Source: CAYUYV01 sp050331455 (GTDB lineage: Bacteria > Pseudomonadota > Alphaproteobacteria > JAJFIK01). From it: DNA of 35,122 nucleotides. This document shows positions 6,707-15,035 of the stretch, piece after piece. Position numbers and translations under genes: made by a program. The notes under the pieces were generated by a model. The model was not told where the DNA came from. It worked only from the letters and a program-made list of their open reading frames with translations, and made no database searches. The stretch is from the NCBI GenBank assembly GCA_050331455.1, contig JBHJGV010000096.1, positions 1 through 35,122 on the forward strand. Reading direction: 5' to 3'. Every line of letters starts with the position of its first letter. Positions within the stretch are counted from its first letter, which is position 1.

Positions 6707-9048
6707 CGGGTGCCCTCCCCTCGGTGCGTCGCGTCGGCATCCCCGGTGCTGCCCCGCCGGCGCAGGCGCAGGCCCGCCCCCATCAGGGCCAGGGCGGAAA
6801 TGCCCGCCACCATCACCACCGAGATTTCCCCGAAGGTATCGAGGGCACGGAAATCGACCAGTATGACATTCACCACATTCCGTCCGTAGGCGGCAAGATA
6901 GGACGCTTCGGCGAAGTAGTCGCTGAGGCGCAAATCCACCGGCTGGGCGGTAATCGCCATGAGGGTCAGGGCGAACATCACCCCGATTGACCCGGCAATG
7001 GCGCCGTCCCGCAGCCGATAAGACCAGGTCCGGCTGTCATGGACATCGACGGGCAAATGCAGAAGCACAAGGGTCAGGATCACCACGGACAAGGTTTCCA
7101 CCATGAATTGGGTGAAGGCGAGATCCGGCGCTCCGAACAGCAAGAAGATCAGGCTGATGGCCGCGCCGACCACCCCCGCCGCCACGACGGCGAGCAAGCG
7201 TTGGCGCAGCAGCATCACCGCGATGGCCGCCACAGCCGTCAGGACCATGACGCCAAGGGCGTAAAAGTCCGGCATGCCTTCAAGCGCGAACCGGATGGGC
7301 ATGCCCGAAAACACCGGAACGGCCAGCGTGACGGCCAGGACCGTGAATGTGATGGCCGTGTAGGCGCTGAGCCGGCCGCTCTGGAGAAGGCCCGTCAGGC
7401 CGCCGGCCGCCGCACGCACACCGGCAAGGGCCTGGTCGTAGCCCCGGTCCGGACCCCACCAATGGGCCGAAGCCCCAATGAGGGCATTCCGGATCGCCGG
7501 CCCGGCGAGATAGACCGTCAGGGCACCGGCCAGGGTGATCATGCTGAGCACGAGCGGGAGATTGACGCCGGACCACAGATGGAGATCCACCGGTTTGGCA
7601 CCGGGATAGATTGCGGACACCGCCGGCCCGACAATGTGCGCGCTCGTCCAGTGCAGATCGACGATGCTGACGATCCCCAGAACGGCAAGCACCAGAGCGC
7701 CGAGCCAAAGGGAAGGCGAGCCCTCATGGGGTTCTTTGGGGGTGGGCATGCGCCGGCCGATAAAGGGGCGTATACCGGCAAGGCCGCCCGCAGCCCCCAT
7801 CAGGATATTGCCCACCACCGCGACCGCCGTCACAAGAACGGCCGCATCGCCGGCCAGGGTGCCCTTGTAGATGACCTCCTTGGCGAGGAAGCCCACAAAG
7901 GGCGGCACGCCGGCCATGGAGAGCACGGCCAGCGCCCCGGCGACGGCCGTGATTGGCATGGCGCGGCCGATCCCTCCCAGAATGGTTGCATCCCGGGTCC
8001 CGGTGCTGTGGTCGACCCCGCCGGCGACCATGAACAGCGCGCCTTTGAACAGGGAGTGCGCGAGCAGATAGGTCATGGCCGCGGTCACGGCTTTTTCACT
8101 GCCGACGCCGAGCAGCATGACCAGCAGCCCGAGGCTGGCAACGGTCGTGTAGGCCAAAATGAGCTTGAGATCCGTCTGGCGAATGGCGAGCAGGGTTCCG
8201 GCCAGGAAGGTCAGCGCCCCGAAGCCCGTCAGCAGCGTTTCCCACAGCGCCGTATCCCCCATGGCCGGATGGATGCGGGCCAGCAGATACACGCCGGCTT
8301 TCACCATGGTCGCCGAGTGCAGATAGGCACTGACGGGGGTCGGCGCCTCCATCGCATTGGGCAGCCAGAAATGGAATGGCACCTGGGCCGATTTGGTGAA
8401 CGCACCGGCAAGCAGCAGGATGAGCAGGGGCCCATAGGCCGCGTGCTCCCGGTAGAGATCGCCCTGGGCGAGGAGCACGGAGAATTCGAGACTGCCGCCG
8501 ATCGAGGCCATCACGAGCAGGCCGGCCAGCATCACAAGGCCGCCGCCGCCGGTCACCACCAGCGCCTGGACCGCGGCCCGCCGGGAGGCCGGCTTGGAAT
8601 GGCTGAACCCGATGAGCAGGAAGGACGTGATCGACGTCATCTCCCAAAAAACGAAGAAGGTGATGACATTGTCCGCCAGCACGAGGCCAAGCATGGAGGC
8701 CATGAAGGCCAGCAGAAAGGACAGGAACCGGCCGAGATGGTTGTGGCCCTTCAGATAGGCCGCGGCATAGAGCACGATAAACGTGCCGATCCCGGTGATC
8801 AGCAGGGCGAACAGGAGGCTGAGCCCGTCTAGGGAAAAGGACAGGTCCACGCCATCCAGGATAGGGACCCAGGGCGTGCTTTCCCGCAACCGTTCGCCAT
8901 GGCCGACGGCGGGCAGGGCCTGCGCGAAATAGATGAACAGGCCCGCAGGCAGGGCCGCGAGGACCCAGCCGACCCCATGGCCCGCAACCCGGCGCAACAC
9001 GGGCGCAAACAGCGCGAGCAAGAAGCCTGAAATCACGGCCAGAAGCAT
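6703..9048 (-). CDS. mrpA: Mrp antiporter subunit A
   Basis: 781 residues, first gene of the antiporter operon. The N-terminal two thirds are NuoL-like: FFVFWEMTSITSFLLIGF near 130-150 (conserved membrane Glu), then KSAQVPFHFWLPNAMEAPTPVSAYLHSATMVKAG near 215-250 (conserved Lys and the HSATMVKAG phrase). The C-terminal third has the DUF4040/MbhD-like helices (SLIFLLFGAPDLAFTQFMVETL) and an MbhE-like end (NVILVDFRALDTFGEISV). This is the main ion-translocating subunit, serving Na+ extrusion, pH and bile or salt tolerance in other bacteria. ATG 9048 has only a modest upstream GGGAC. A promoter should lie in 9049-9240, which also holds a short tandem repeat. Confidence 0.95.
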   Translation of the reverse strand: MLLAVISGFLLALFAPVLRRVAGHGVGWVLAALPAGLFIYFAQALPAVGHGERLRESTPWVPILDGVDLSFSLDGLSLLFALLITGIGTFIVLYAAAYLKGHNHLGRFLSFLLAFMASMLGLVLADNVITFFVFWEMTSITSFLLIGFSHSKPASRRAAVQALVVTGGGGLVMLAGLLVMASIGGSLEFSVLLAQGDLYREHAAYGPLLILLLAGAFTKSAQVPFHFWLPNAMEAPTPVSAYLHSATMVKAGVYLLARIHPAMGDTALWETLLTGFGALTFLAGTLLAIRQTDLKLILAYTTVASLGLLVMLLGVGSEKAVTAAMTYLLAHSLFKGALFMVAGGVDHSTGTRDATILGGIGRAMPITAVAGALAVLSMAGVPPFVGFLAKEVIYKGTLAGDAAVLVTAVAVVGNILMGAAGGLAGIRPFIGRRMPTPKEPHEGSPSLWLGALVLAVLGIVSIVDLHWTSAHIVGPAVSAIYPGAKPVDLHLWSGVNLPLVLSMITLAGALTVYLAGPAIRNALIGASAHWWGPDRGYDQALAGVRAAAGGLTGLLQSGRLSAYTAITFTVLAVTLAVPVFSGMPIRFALEGMPDFYALGVMVLTAVAAIAVMLLRQRLLAVVAAGVVGAAISLIFLLFGAPDLAFTQFMVETLSVVILTLVLLHLPVDVHDSRTWSYRLRDGAIAGSIGVMFALTLMAITAQPVDLRLSDYFAEASYLAAYGRNVVNVILVDFRALDTFGEISVVMVAGISALALMGAGLRLRRRGSTGDADATHRGEGTR

Positions 9049-9150
9049 CGGCGTCCCATCCCCACTTCATTTCCCAAGCAAAAGGTGCCAAATGCTGGCG
9101 CCCACCGAAAGGACTTTTGGTGCCTGCCGAGCCATTCCGACCGCACCCAT

Positions 9151-9206
9151 CCCCAAATCCTATCGTGTCCCGAAATCCTATCGTGCCCCAAAACCGACCG
9201 TGCCCC
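9151..9206. repeat. Three imperfect 17-18 bp tandem repeats
   Basis: The units read CCCAAATCCTATCGTGT, CCCGAAATCCTATCGTGC and CCCCAAAACCGACCGTGC, followed by CCC. They lie in the region between the divergent mrpA and acyltransferase genes. The first two copies are nearly identical and the third is diverged. They could be regulator-binding direct repeats or simple slippage products. Confidence 0.6.
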
Positions 9207-9240
9207 ATACCCGGCACCGGGCCTGCGAAGAGCGTCCAGC

Positions 9241-9978
9241 ATGCGCCAAGACCATCGTCCCTACTGGTTGCGCCAGATCATGGATGCTTACGAGAGCTGG
9301 CACAGCCAGCATTTCCTGGCCCCCGCGTTCGACACTATGGGTCCCGGCTGCTCGGTTACCAAGCCCTGGAACGTGCATGTTTTCGGAGGAAACATCCATA
9401 TGGGCCGGCATGTGGAAGTCCGCGCCGCCCAGGACGGGCCCATCCGCTTTACGACCTGGCGCCGCCCCGATGGCGATGGCCAGCTTGCACAGGGGCGCAT
9501 CCGGATCGGCGACTGCTGCCTGATCGGCCCGGGGGTGCGCATCCAGGCCGCCCGGTCCGTGGAGCTCCATGATGCGGTCATGCTGGCCTCCCGAGTGCTG
9601 GTAAGCGATGCGGACTGGCACGGGCTCTACGACCGGGTGGAGTCGCCGGGACGCAGCCTGCCGGTCGTGATCGGCGAGAACGCCTGGATCGGAGATAGCG
9701 CTCTGGTGCTCAAGGGCTCGCGGATCGGGCGAAACAGCATTATCGGCGCGGGCTCCGTCGTGGCCGGCGTGGTGCCGGACAATGTGATCGCCGCCGGCAA
9801 TCCGGCCCGGGTGCTGCGCCGCCTGGATCCCGAACGCCCCTGCGTCTCCCGGCTGGCGCTCTATGCCGATCCGGCGGCGCTCCAGGGTCTCACGGACGGG
9901 CTCTATCGGTACGCCCTCAAGGGGAACAGCCTGGCGGCCTGGCTGCGCACCCGCGTGCTGCCCCGGCGCGGCGATTGA
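9241..9978 (+). CDS. Hexapeptide-repeat (left-handed beta-helix) acyltransferase
   Basis: 245 residues. The hexapeptide pattern runs from about 85 to 190 (RIRIGDCCLIGPGVRI, VVIGENAWIGDSALVLKGSRIGRNSIIGAGSVV, VPDNVIAAGNPARVLRR), the left-handed beta-helix of trimeric CoA-dependent acyltransferases. The loop SDADWHGLY places a candidate catalytic His at residue 127, as in xenobiotic and maltose/galactoside O-acetyltransferases. ATG 9241 is chosen because a longer frame (from 9085) runs through the tandem repeat and has no ribosome site; GAAGAG lies about ten bases upstream. It stands alone between the antiporter operon and the convergent DUF2336 gene, so the acceptor is unknown, possibly a sugar or envelope glycan. 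Confidence 0.85.
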   Translation: MRQDHRPYWLRQIMDAYESWHSQHFLAPAFDTMGPGCSVTKPWNVHVFGGNIHMGRHVEVRAAQDGPIRFTTWRRPDGDGQLAQGRIRIGDCCLIGPGVRIQAARSVELHDAVMLASRVLVSDADWHGLYDRVESPGRSLPVVIGENAWIGDSALVLKGSRIGRNSIIGAGSVVAGVVPDNVIAAGNPARVLRRLDPERPCVSRLALYADPAALQGLTDGLYRYALKGNSLAAWLRTRVLPRRGD

Positions 9979-10003
9979 GAGACCCAAGGCCCGGGCAAGG
10001 CCA

Positions 10004-11191
10004 TCAGACGGCCACGACCTCGACCCGGTCCCACATCGTCAACGTGGCAATGGCTTCCTCGCGGTCGAGTTCCGTGAACAGTGCCCCGATGCGGTCCAAA
10101 TGCGCCGCGGGACGCGCTTCGCCGCGCCGCCGGTAGTCCACCAGCAGGAAAAGGGACGTGAACTGACTGCGGTCCAGGTCGAGGGCCTTGCAGATCACCG
10201 CCATGGCCTCGCCGCCCGGATCGCCCAGCACCCGGCGAATGGTTTGGGGCGAGATGGACAGTCGGCGCGCCACGTCCTTCGCGAAGTCAGGAATATTGCC
10301 CGCCCGGAGAAAGTCGAGGCTCCGGGAGATCGGCCCGAAACGGGCCAACCGGTCCCGGCCCAGCACGGCCACTTCGTCGAAGGCCGGCTTGAGGCCCGCA
10401 TAGCCTTCGGCGGCCAGGGTCTCGAACACCCGGTCCACATCTTCCGGGCGCACCGCAAAGCGCTCCAGGATGCGCCGGCGCAGGGGCCCTGCAACACCCC
10501 AGAACAGGGCATGGGCCAGTGCCTCAGACAGGTCCTTGCGTGCCGCCAGGGCTTCCGCGATGGCCGGTTCTTTGCCCAGGGTCGCGATGATCCGTGCAAA
10601 GACGGTCTGGGAGAGGCGTGCGGTCTCGTTGCGCAGGAGGGTCAGGGTCACGTCCGCCTCCCCATGGCCGACCAGCAGATCACTGATCGGCATGTCGATA
10701 CCGGGCCGCGCGGCGGCGGCGAGGCGATGGCCGTGGGAGCGCCCGCAGGCGGCCCTCAAGGCCTCCTCGCTGACGGCCGGCGAGCGCTGGATGAGGGCGC
10801 CGGCCACCGGAGCTTCGTCCGCGAGGAGAAAATCGAGGAGTTGGGGCGGCGGATCCCCCAGATGGGAAATCTGCTCGGCCAGACGGCTGCGGATGGCAAT
10901 CTGGGCGTCGTTGATCAGGCCGACCAGGATGTCGTCGATCAGGGCCCGCTCCTTGTCGGTGCGCTCCTGGGCATCGGCGAGCAGCCCGGCGATCTTTTCC
11001 AAAAGGGCCTCCTGGGCCTCCGACCGTCGCCGGCCCGCCAGGGTTGCAAGGGTGAGCAGGGTATCACCCATGCTGCCGCCCTCCTTTTCCGCCGTGTTCG
11101 AAAGATCCGTGGCCCCGTTGCCCGCCGGCGTGCCGTTGTCTACCGGCCCCGCCTCCTCGCCCTGCGCCTTGCGAGCGCCCGTCGTCGCCAT
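10004..11191 (-). CDS. DUF2336 family protein
   Basis: 395 residues, soluble, mostly helical. Phrases such as ERALIDDILVGLINDAQIAIRSRLAEQIS, LLRNETARLSQTVFARII and VARRLSISPQTIRRVLGDPGGEAMAVICKALDL are typical of the alphaproteobacterial DUF2336 proteins, whose function is unknown; tandem helices suggest a HEAT-like scaffold. The first 40 residues are low complexity (Ala, Gly, Thr). ATG 11191 has GGGAGG just upstream; an internal ATG at 11071, also preceded by GGAGG, is a credible alternative that would drop this tail. It is convergent with the acyltransferase gene and divergent from the lipoprotein gene. Confidence 0.75.
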   Translation of the reverse strand: MATTGARKAQGEEAGPVDNGTPAGNGATDLSNTAEKEGGSMGDTLLTLATLAGRRRSEAQEALLEKIAGLLADAQERTDKERALIDDILVGLINDAQIAIRSRLAEQISHLGDPPPQLLDFLLADEAPVAGALIQRSPAVSEEALRAACGRSHGHRLAAAARPGIDMPISDLLVGHGEADVTLTLLRNETARLSQTVFARIIATLGKEPAIAEALAARKDLSEALAHALFWGVAGPLRRRILERFAVRPEDVDRVFETLAAEGYAGLKPAFDEVAVLGRDRLARFGPISRSLDFLRAGNIPDFAKDVARRLSISPQTIRRVLGDPGGEAMAVICKALDLDRSQFTSLFLLVDYRRRGEARPAAHLDRIGALFTELDREEAIATLTMWDRVEVVAV

Positions 11192-11521
11192 CGCTGCCTC
11201 CCTTGCACCGCCGCCCTCAGGCCGGGATCCGCACCGCCGCACCGGTCCCGGCCCTCCATTCGCGGGCGCCATGGTAAAAATGCGATGAACCATGAAGGGC
11301 GCGAAAAGACCGAACCCGCCATGGACGCAAAGAAAAGCCGGGCCGAGCCCGGCCGCATGGGGTTTTTCAAGGCAGACATGATAGGGTTTTCCAAAAGTCG
11401 TTTTGACGGTTGCACCAATCGGGCGGCGGCATTGGAATGGCGGTCTGCCGTATTGAACGCAGGCTGTCTTCGGCGTTAACGGCGCGGTAAACCCGGCGCC
11501 TCGAACACAAAGGGGAGTTCC
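11192..11521. other. Intergenic region between DUF2336 and lipoprotein genes
   Basis: 330 bases with no convincing coding frame. It contains the minus-strand terminator-like hairpin at 11325-11353 and, left of it, purine-rich plus-strand text of the AACCATGAAGGGCGCGAAAAG kind that recurs as non-coding sequence in many genomes. Promoters for both divergent genes must lie here. The last bases before the lipoprotein start hold its ribosome site (AAGGGGAG). Confidence 0.5.
11325..11353 (-). terminator. Rho-independent terminator-like hairpin, minus strand
   Basis: A perfect 7-bp GC stem (GCCGGGC at 11337-11343, loop CGA, GCCCGGC at 11347-11353) is followed on the minus strand by TTTTCTTT (11336-11329). 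That is the classic intrinsic terminator layout for leftward transcription. No annotated minus-strand gene ends here; the DUF2336 gene only begins about 135 bases further left. The plus-strand T run (TTTTT) comes eight bases after the stem, so it is a poorer terminator in that direction. Confidence 0.5.
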
Positions 11522-11893
11522 ATGGACAGGATTGGGGCGGTCAGCGCTCGCACGGGGGCAAGCGTGAAAGCCACTGCGACGGGCGGACTGCGCACCGGGG
11601 CGGTGCTCGCGCTCGTGATCACCGTGTCCGGTCTGGGCGCCTGCGCCAACCGGACCGACCCGGCCATCGTGAACACCGCCAGCTATCAGACCGGCTATTC
11701 GGATGGCTGCGCGACCGGCAACCAGCGCCTTGCCGGCTTCTCCAACACGGTCAAGCGCGACAAGATCCTGTTCAAGACCGACGAGCCCTATCGGATCGGC
11801 TGGAACCAGGGCTATGTGACCTGCGGCGGCCGGGAAAGCCCGCTCAGCGACGACTATCTCCAGGACGACCGGTTCGACCAGGGCCCGATCTGA
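11522..11893 (+). CDS. Small lipoprotein of unknown function
   Basis: 123 residues. A hydrophobic stretch (GAVLALVITVSGL) ends in the lipobox LGAC with the lipidated Cys at 41, so the mature protein of about 83 residues should be anchored in a membrane. The mature part has paired Cys (GYSDGCATG and GYVTCGG) and Gly-Tyr repeats (YQTGYSDG, RIGWNQGY) that may form a small disulphide-bonded fold. ATG 11522 is preceded by AAGGGGAG at good distance. I do not recognise a named family. Its stop codon lies inside a 16-bp tandem duplication. Confidence 0.75.
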   Translation: MDRIGAVSARTGASVKATATGGLRTGAVLALVITVSGLGACANRTDPAIVNTASYQTGYSDGCATGNQRLAGFSNTVKRDKILFKTDEPYRIGWNQGYVTCGGRESPLSDDYLQDDRFDQGPI

Positions 11894-11922
11894 CGGTCAT
11901 CGGCTCTGACGGTCATCGGCTT
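11891..11922. repeat. 16-bp tandem duplication at the lipoprotein stop codon
   Basis: TGACGGTCATCGGCTC (11891-11906) is followed directly by TGACGGTCATCGGCTT. The first TGA is the stop codon of the lipoprotein gene. Confidence 0.8.
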
Positions 11923-11929
11923 GACCCCC

Positions 11930-11946
11930 GGCGGGCTCAGCCCGCC
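11930..11946. repeat. GC-rich perfect inverted repeat
   Basis: GGCGGGCT-C-AGCCCGCC, between the convergent lipoprotein and TonB-receptor genes. No T run follows on either strand. It could stop or slow both converging transcripts, or belong with the neighbouring extragenic palindromes. Confidence 0.55.
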
Positions 11947-11963
11947 CAATGTCTGGTCGTAAC

Positions 11964-11980
11964 GCGGGTTGAAACCCGCC
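11964..11980. repeat. Extragenic palindrome, copy 1
   Basis: GCGGGTTGAAACCCGCC: arms CGGGTT and AACCCG around GA. Copies 2 (12028-12044, opposite orientation) and 3 (19741-19758) share the GGGTTGAAACCC core. All three are between genes. Confidence 0.7.
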
Positions 11981-12027
11981 GAAAAGGCGCACCACTCCTC
12001 TCCGGATCGTGCGCTGTGGCCGGCGTG

Positions 12028-12044
12028 TCGGGTTTCAACCCGCC
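12028..12044. repeat. Extragenic palindrome, copy 2 (inverted)
   Basis: TCGGGTTTCAACCCGCC is the reverse complement of the core of copy 1. With copy 1 it could also form a larger stem-loop enclosing about 47 bases, downstream of the TonB receptor gene. Confidence 0.7.
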
Positions 12045-12077
12045 CCACCATCATGATCCGTTCGGGAACGACCTTCC

Positions 12078-14741
12078 TCACCAGGCCGTGGACACGCGGA
12101 AGCCGACCTCGCGCGGGGCGCCGAGCCGAACCCGCTCGTTGCCGCCCGAGACCACATAGTCCTCATTGAACAGATTGCGGGTGACGAGGGCCAGGGTCAC
12201 GCCCTTGAACGTGTAGCCGGCCGTCAGGTTCACGAGCACCCGGGAGTCGTTGTTCAGGAAGGTCGGTGCGCCGCTGTTGGCGTTGTTCACGAAGGACTCG
12301 CCCTCATAAGTGATGCCGAGCGTGCCGAACAGACCGTTCGCGCCGTTGTAATTCACCCGAAACGCCCCGCTCCAGTTTGGCGCGAAGCTGAACTCGTTGC
12401 TTTCGAAGGCGGCCAGGGTTTCCTCCAGATCGATGGGCGCGGTCTGGTTTTGGGCCTCGATCAACACCTCGGCCAGGGACGAGTCGAAATCGTCGAATTC
12501 CGTGTCCGAATAGCCGAGCACGCCCTGCACGGTCAGGAAATCGAAGGGCTGCCATACGGCGTCGATTTCGAAGCCCTTCAGGGTGGAACTGCCCACATTG
12601 AAGCCGACCTCGTCCTGCTGGAGCGTCGACAGGCCGACGACGAGCTGCTGGTCCGTCCAATCCGTGTAGAAAATATTGGCATTGACCCTCAGGGTGCGGT
12701 CGAACCAGAAGGAGCGCAGGGCCAGCTCGTAATTCAGTGTGAATTCCGGATCGAACTGGGAGACGAACTGCCGGGGGATGTTGAGGTCCGACCCGCCCGA
12801 CCGGTAACCGCGGCGCATGGAGAAGATCACCGAGCGATCCTCGTCGATGTCATATTGGATGAAGCCGGAGGGCAGCAGGGCGTCGAAGGTCTGGCTCGCC
12901 GATGTGGAGGCCTCGGCCAGCGTCTGCTCGAAAAAGCCGTTCACGAGGGCGATGGAGCCCTGCGCAACCGGGACAAGGGCCGGTGAAAAACCCTCCGGAA
13001 TGAAGGGGGCCGCCGGGTCGGGCAGGCCGATCGGATCGCCGCTCAAGGTCAGGCCCTCTTCCTGTTCCTCCCGGTCGTAGCGCAGGCCGAAGCCCACGGT
13101 CAGCTTCGAAGTCACATCATATTCACCGCTGAAATAGAAAGCGTAGTTGATGATGTCGAGTGGCTCGCTTGTCAGGGCAATGAAGGTCCCGATATCGGTG
13201 TAATTGGCCAGGATCACGTCGACCGTGGCGTCCGTCGCCCCGGCGATGAAGGCATCGAAAAAGGGATCGCCTTCGGGTCCCGCCGGAATATCCGCCACCG
13301 GATTGCCGGGCGCAGGGATGCCGCGCAAGGGCCCAAGCTCCCCGATCAGGGTGGCCTCGACGCCCGGACGGGTCGAGCCCTCGACCACACCCAGAATGCC
13401 GGTCTGGATGCCGGGTGTGAAGTTGAACTCCTCCTCCCGGGCATCGACATAATAAGCGCCCATCAGGCCCCTGAACCGTCCGCCCGCATCGTAATAGGCC
13501 GTGACCTCCTGGGTGAAGATGGTCTGCACCTCAAGCTGCGTCCCCGCCGCCTCGAAACGGGGGATGGAGGTGGGCACATTGGGAATGTCGAAGGGGTTGT
13601 TGATCAGAATCGGACCCTCGGCGAATTGCGCCGGATCGAGATTTGTTCCGTCCGTATCGATATGTTCGTCGTTGCGCGCCTCGCTATAGGTCGTGATGGA
13701 GGTCAGCGTCAGGTAATCGGCCACGTCCCAGCTCGTATTCAGCGAGTAGTTGAACTGGGTGTTCTCGTTGAAGTCCGGCACATTCTCGAAATTGAGGCGC
13801 AGAGACTCGTTGCCCGGCACCACATCCGTGAAATTCACGAAGCCGTTCTCGTCGCGGGAGCGCCGGTCCGACACCGCGCTCGCCACCCGCGCCTGGGTGT
13901 AGGAAAAGGTGAACAGGCTGCGCACCTCGGGGATGGGCTCGAAGAGCAGCTTGATGCGGCCCTGCCACTGGTCGAAGAAATCGTCCCCCTCCTGACCGGT
14001 CACCGGGTTCGACACATAGCCGTCGCTCTCGCGCCGCTCCCCGGCGACGCGGAAGGCCAGCTTGTCCTCGATCAGCGGCCCGCCGAAGGCCAGGGCGTAG
14101 GAATATTCGTCGCCCCCTTCGGCCGCGTTCAGATAGACCGCGCGCGCCTTGCCGGTGAAATCATAGGTCGGATCTTCCGTGCGGATAATGACCGCACCGG
14201 CGAGCGAATTGCGCCCCTGGACCGTGGACTGAGCGCCGCGCAGCACCTCCACTTGCGCCAGATCCCAGACGCCTTCGGCCCCGAAGCGGGTCGTCTGATC
14301 GCCCAGGGTCACGTCGTCCACATAGATCTGCGCGAGCGGCGAGGAACCGGCGCCGAGGAGATTGTCGAAGGGAATGCCCCGGATGGAAAACCCACCATCC
14401 GTGCCCGCCAGATTGACGTTGGCGATATAGTCGAAGGCGTCCGACAGGGAGATGATCGTGTCCACCTCAAGCTGATCGCCTGTGATGAGGCCCACCGATG
14501 TCACCGTATCCTGGAGCGAGCGCTCCACCTTCTCCCCGGTGACCACCACAACCTCAAGGCCGCCGCGCTCCTGCGCATCCGTTTCGGTGTCGGGCTCGGC
14601 TCCGGCCGGTGTGGATTGCGTTTCCTGATTTGGATTGCCCGCTTGCTGCTCCTGGGCGATGGCCGACGGCGCCCACACCAGGGGCGATGCAATCAGCAAC
14701 GCCGCCGCCGAACGCGTCGAGAAAAGACTGCGCATTTTCAT
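12078..14741 (-). CDS. TonB-dependent outer-membrane receptor
   Basis: 887 residues. A signal peptide (MKMRSLFSTRSAAALLIASPLVWAPSAIAQ written in part: basic start, hydrophobic core, SAIA-Q cleavage near 29) is followed by a linker and a TonB-box-like EVVVVTG. The plug domain has SIRGIPFDN, QIYVDDVTLG and VEVLRGAQSTVQGRNSLAGAVIIRT at about 115-190. The remainder is a beta-barrel with strand pairs ending in the aromatic C-terminus (REVGFRVSTAW). It imports a bulky ligand using TonB-ExbBD energy; nothing nearby names the ligand. ATG 14741 is used, with a second in-frame ATG two codons later. It is convergent with the lipoprotein gene and divergent from the TspO-like gene across a 294-base gap. 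Confidence 0.93.
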   Translation of the reverse strand: MKMRSLFSTRSAAALLIASPLVWAPSAIAQEQQAGNPNQETQSTPAGAEPDTETDAQERGGLEVVVVTGEKVERSLQDTVTSVGLITGDQLEVDTIISLSDAFDYIANVNLAGTDGGFSIRGIPFDNLLGAGSSPLAQIYVDDVTLGDQTTRFGAEGVWDLAQVEVLRGAQSTVQGRNSLAGAVIIRTEDPTYDFTGKARAVYLNAAEGGDEYSYALAFGGPLIEDKLAFRVAGERRESDGYVSNPVTGQEGDDFFDQWQGRIKLLFEPIPEVRSLFTFSYTQARVASAVSDRRSRDENGFVNFTDVVPGNESLRLNFENVPDFNENTQFNYSLNTSWDVADYLTLTSITTYSEARNDEHIDTDGTNLDPAQFAEGPILINNPFDIPNVPTSIPRFEAAGTQLEVQTIFTQEVTAYYDAGGRFRGLMGAYYVDAREEEFNFTPGIQTGILGVVEGSTRPGVEATLIGELGPLRGIPAPGNPVADIPAGPEGDPFFDAFIAGATDATVDVILANYTDIGTFIALTSEPLDIINYAFYFSGEYDVTSKLTVGFGLRYDREEQEEGLTLSGDPIGLPDPAAPFIPEGFSPALVPVAQGSIALVNGFFEQTLAEASTSASQTFDALLPSGFIQYDIDEDRSVIFSMRRGYRSGGSDLNIPRQFVSQFDPEFTLNYELALRSFWFDRTLRVNANIFYTDWTDQQLVVGLSTLQQDEVGFNVGSSTLKGFEIDAVWQPFDFLTVQGVLGYSDTEFDDFDSSLAEVLIEAQNQTAPIDLEETLAAFESNEFSFAPNWSGAFRVNYNGANGLFGTLGITYEGESFVNNANSGAPTFLNNDSRVLVNLTAGYTFKGVTLALVTRNLFNEDYVVSGGNERVRLGAPREVGFRVSTAW

Positions 14742-15035
14742 GGATCGATGCCCCCTGACCCTGTCCCACGTGGCAGGCCTGCTGCCTTTATGACGACATT
14801 AAGGCTCGGGCCGGGGCGGGTCCCGTGAACTTTTTCTGTCGGCCGCAGCACGTCGATGGGCGGGCAAAGGTCCCACTCCAAAGATATATATTCAGCATAC
14901 GAAAAAAATGTCGCCATCTTGGCAAGGTCGTCCGCTTCATAGCAAGCTGCGCGGGCGAGCCCGGATGGACGCTCATGCCGAGATCTTGGTCAGGACACCG
15001 ATCGAGACAAACGAGACAAAAAAGGGGACACCAGG

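Noticed and set aside
7039..8832. Plus-strand open frame of 597 codons
   Set aside because: Antisense of mrpA, very rich in His, Gln, Gly and Arg as typical of the complement of membrane-protein codons.
9151..9206. CRISPR-like array
   Set aside because: Repeats are adjacent with no spacers, only three units, and no cas genes are near.
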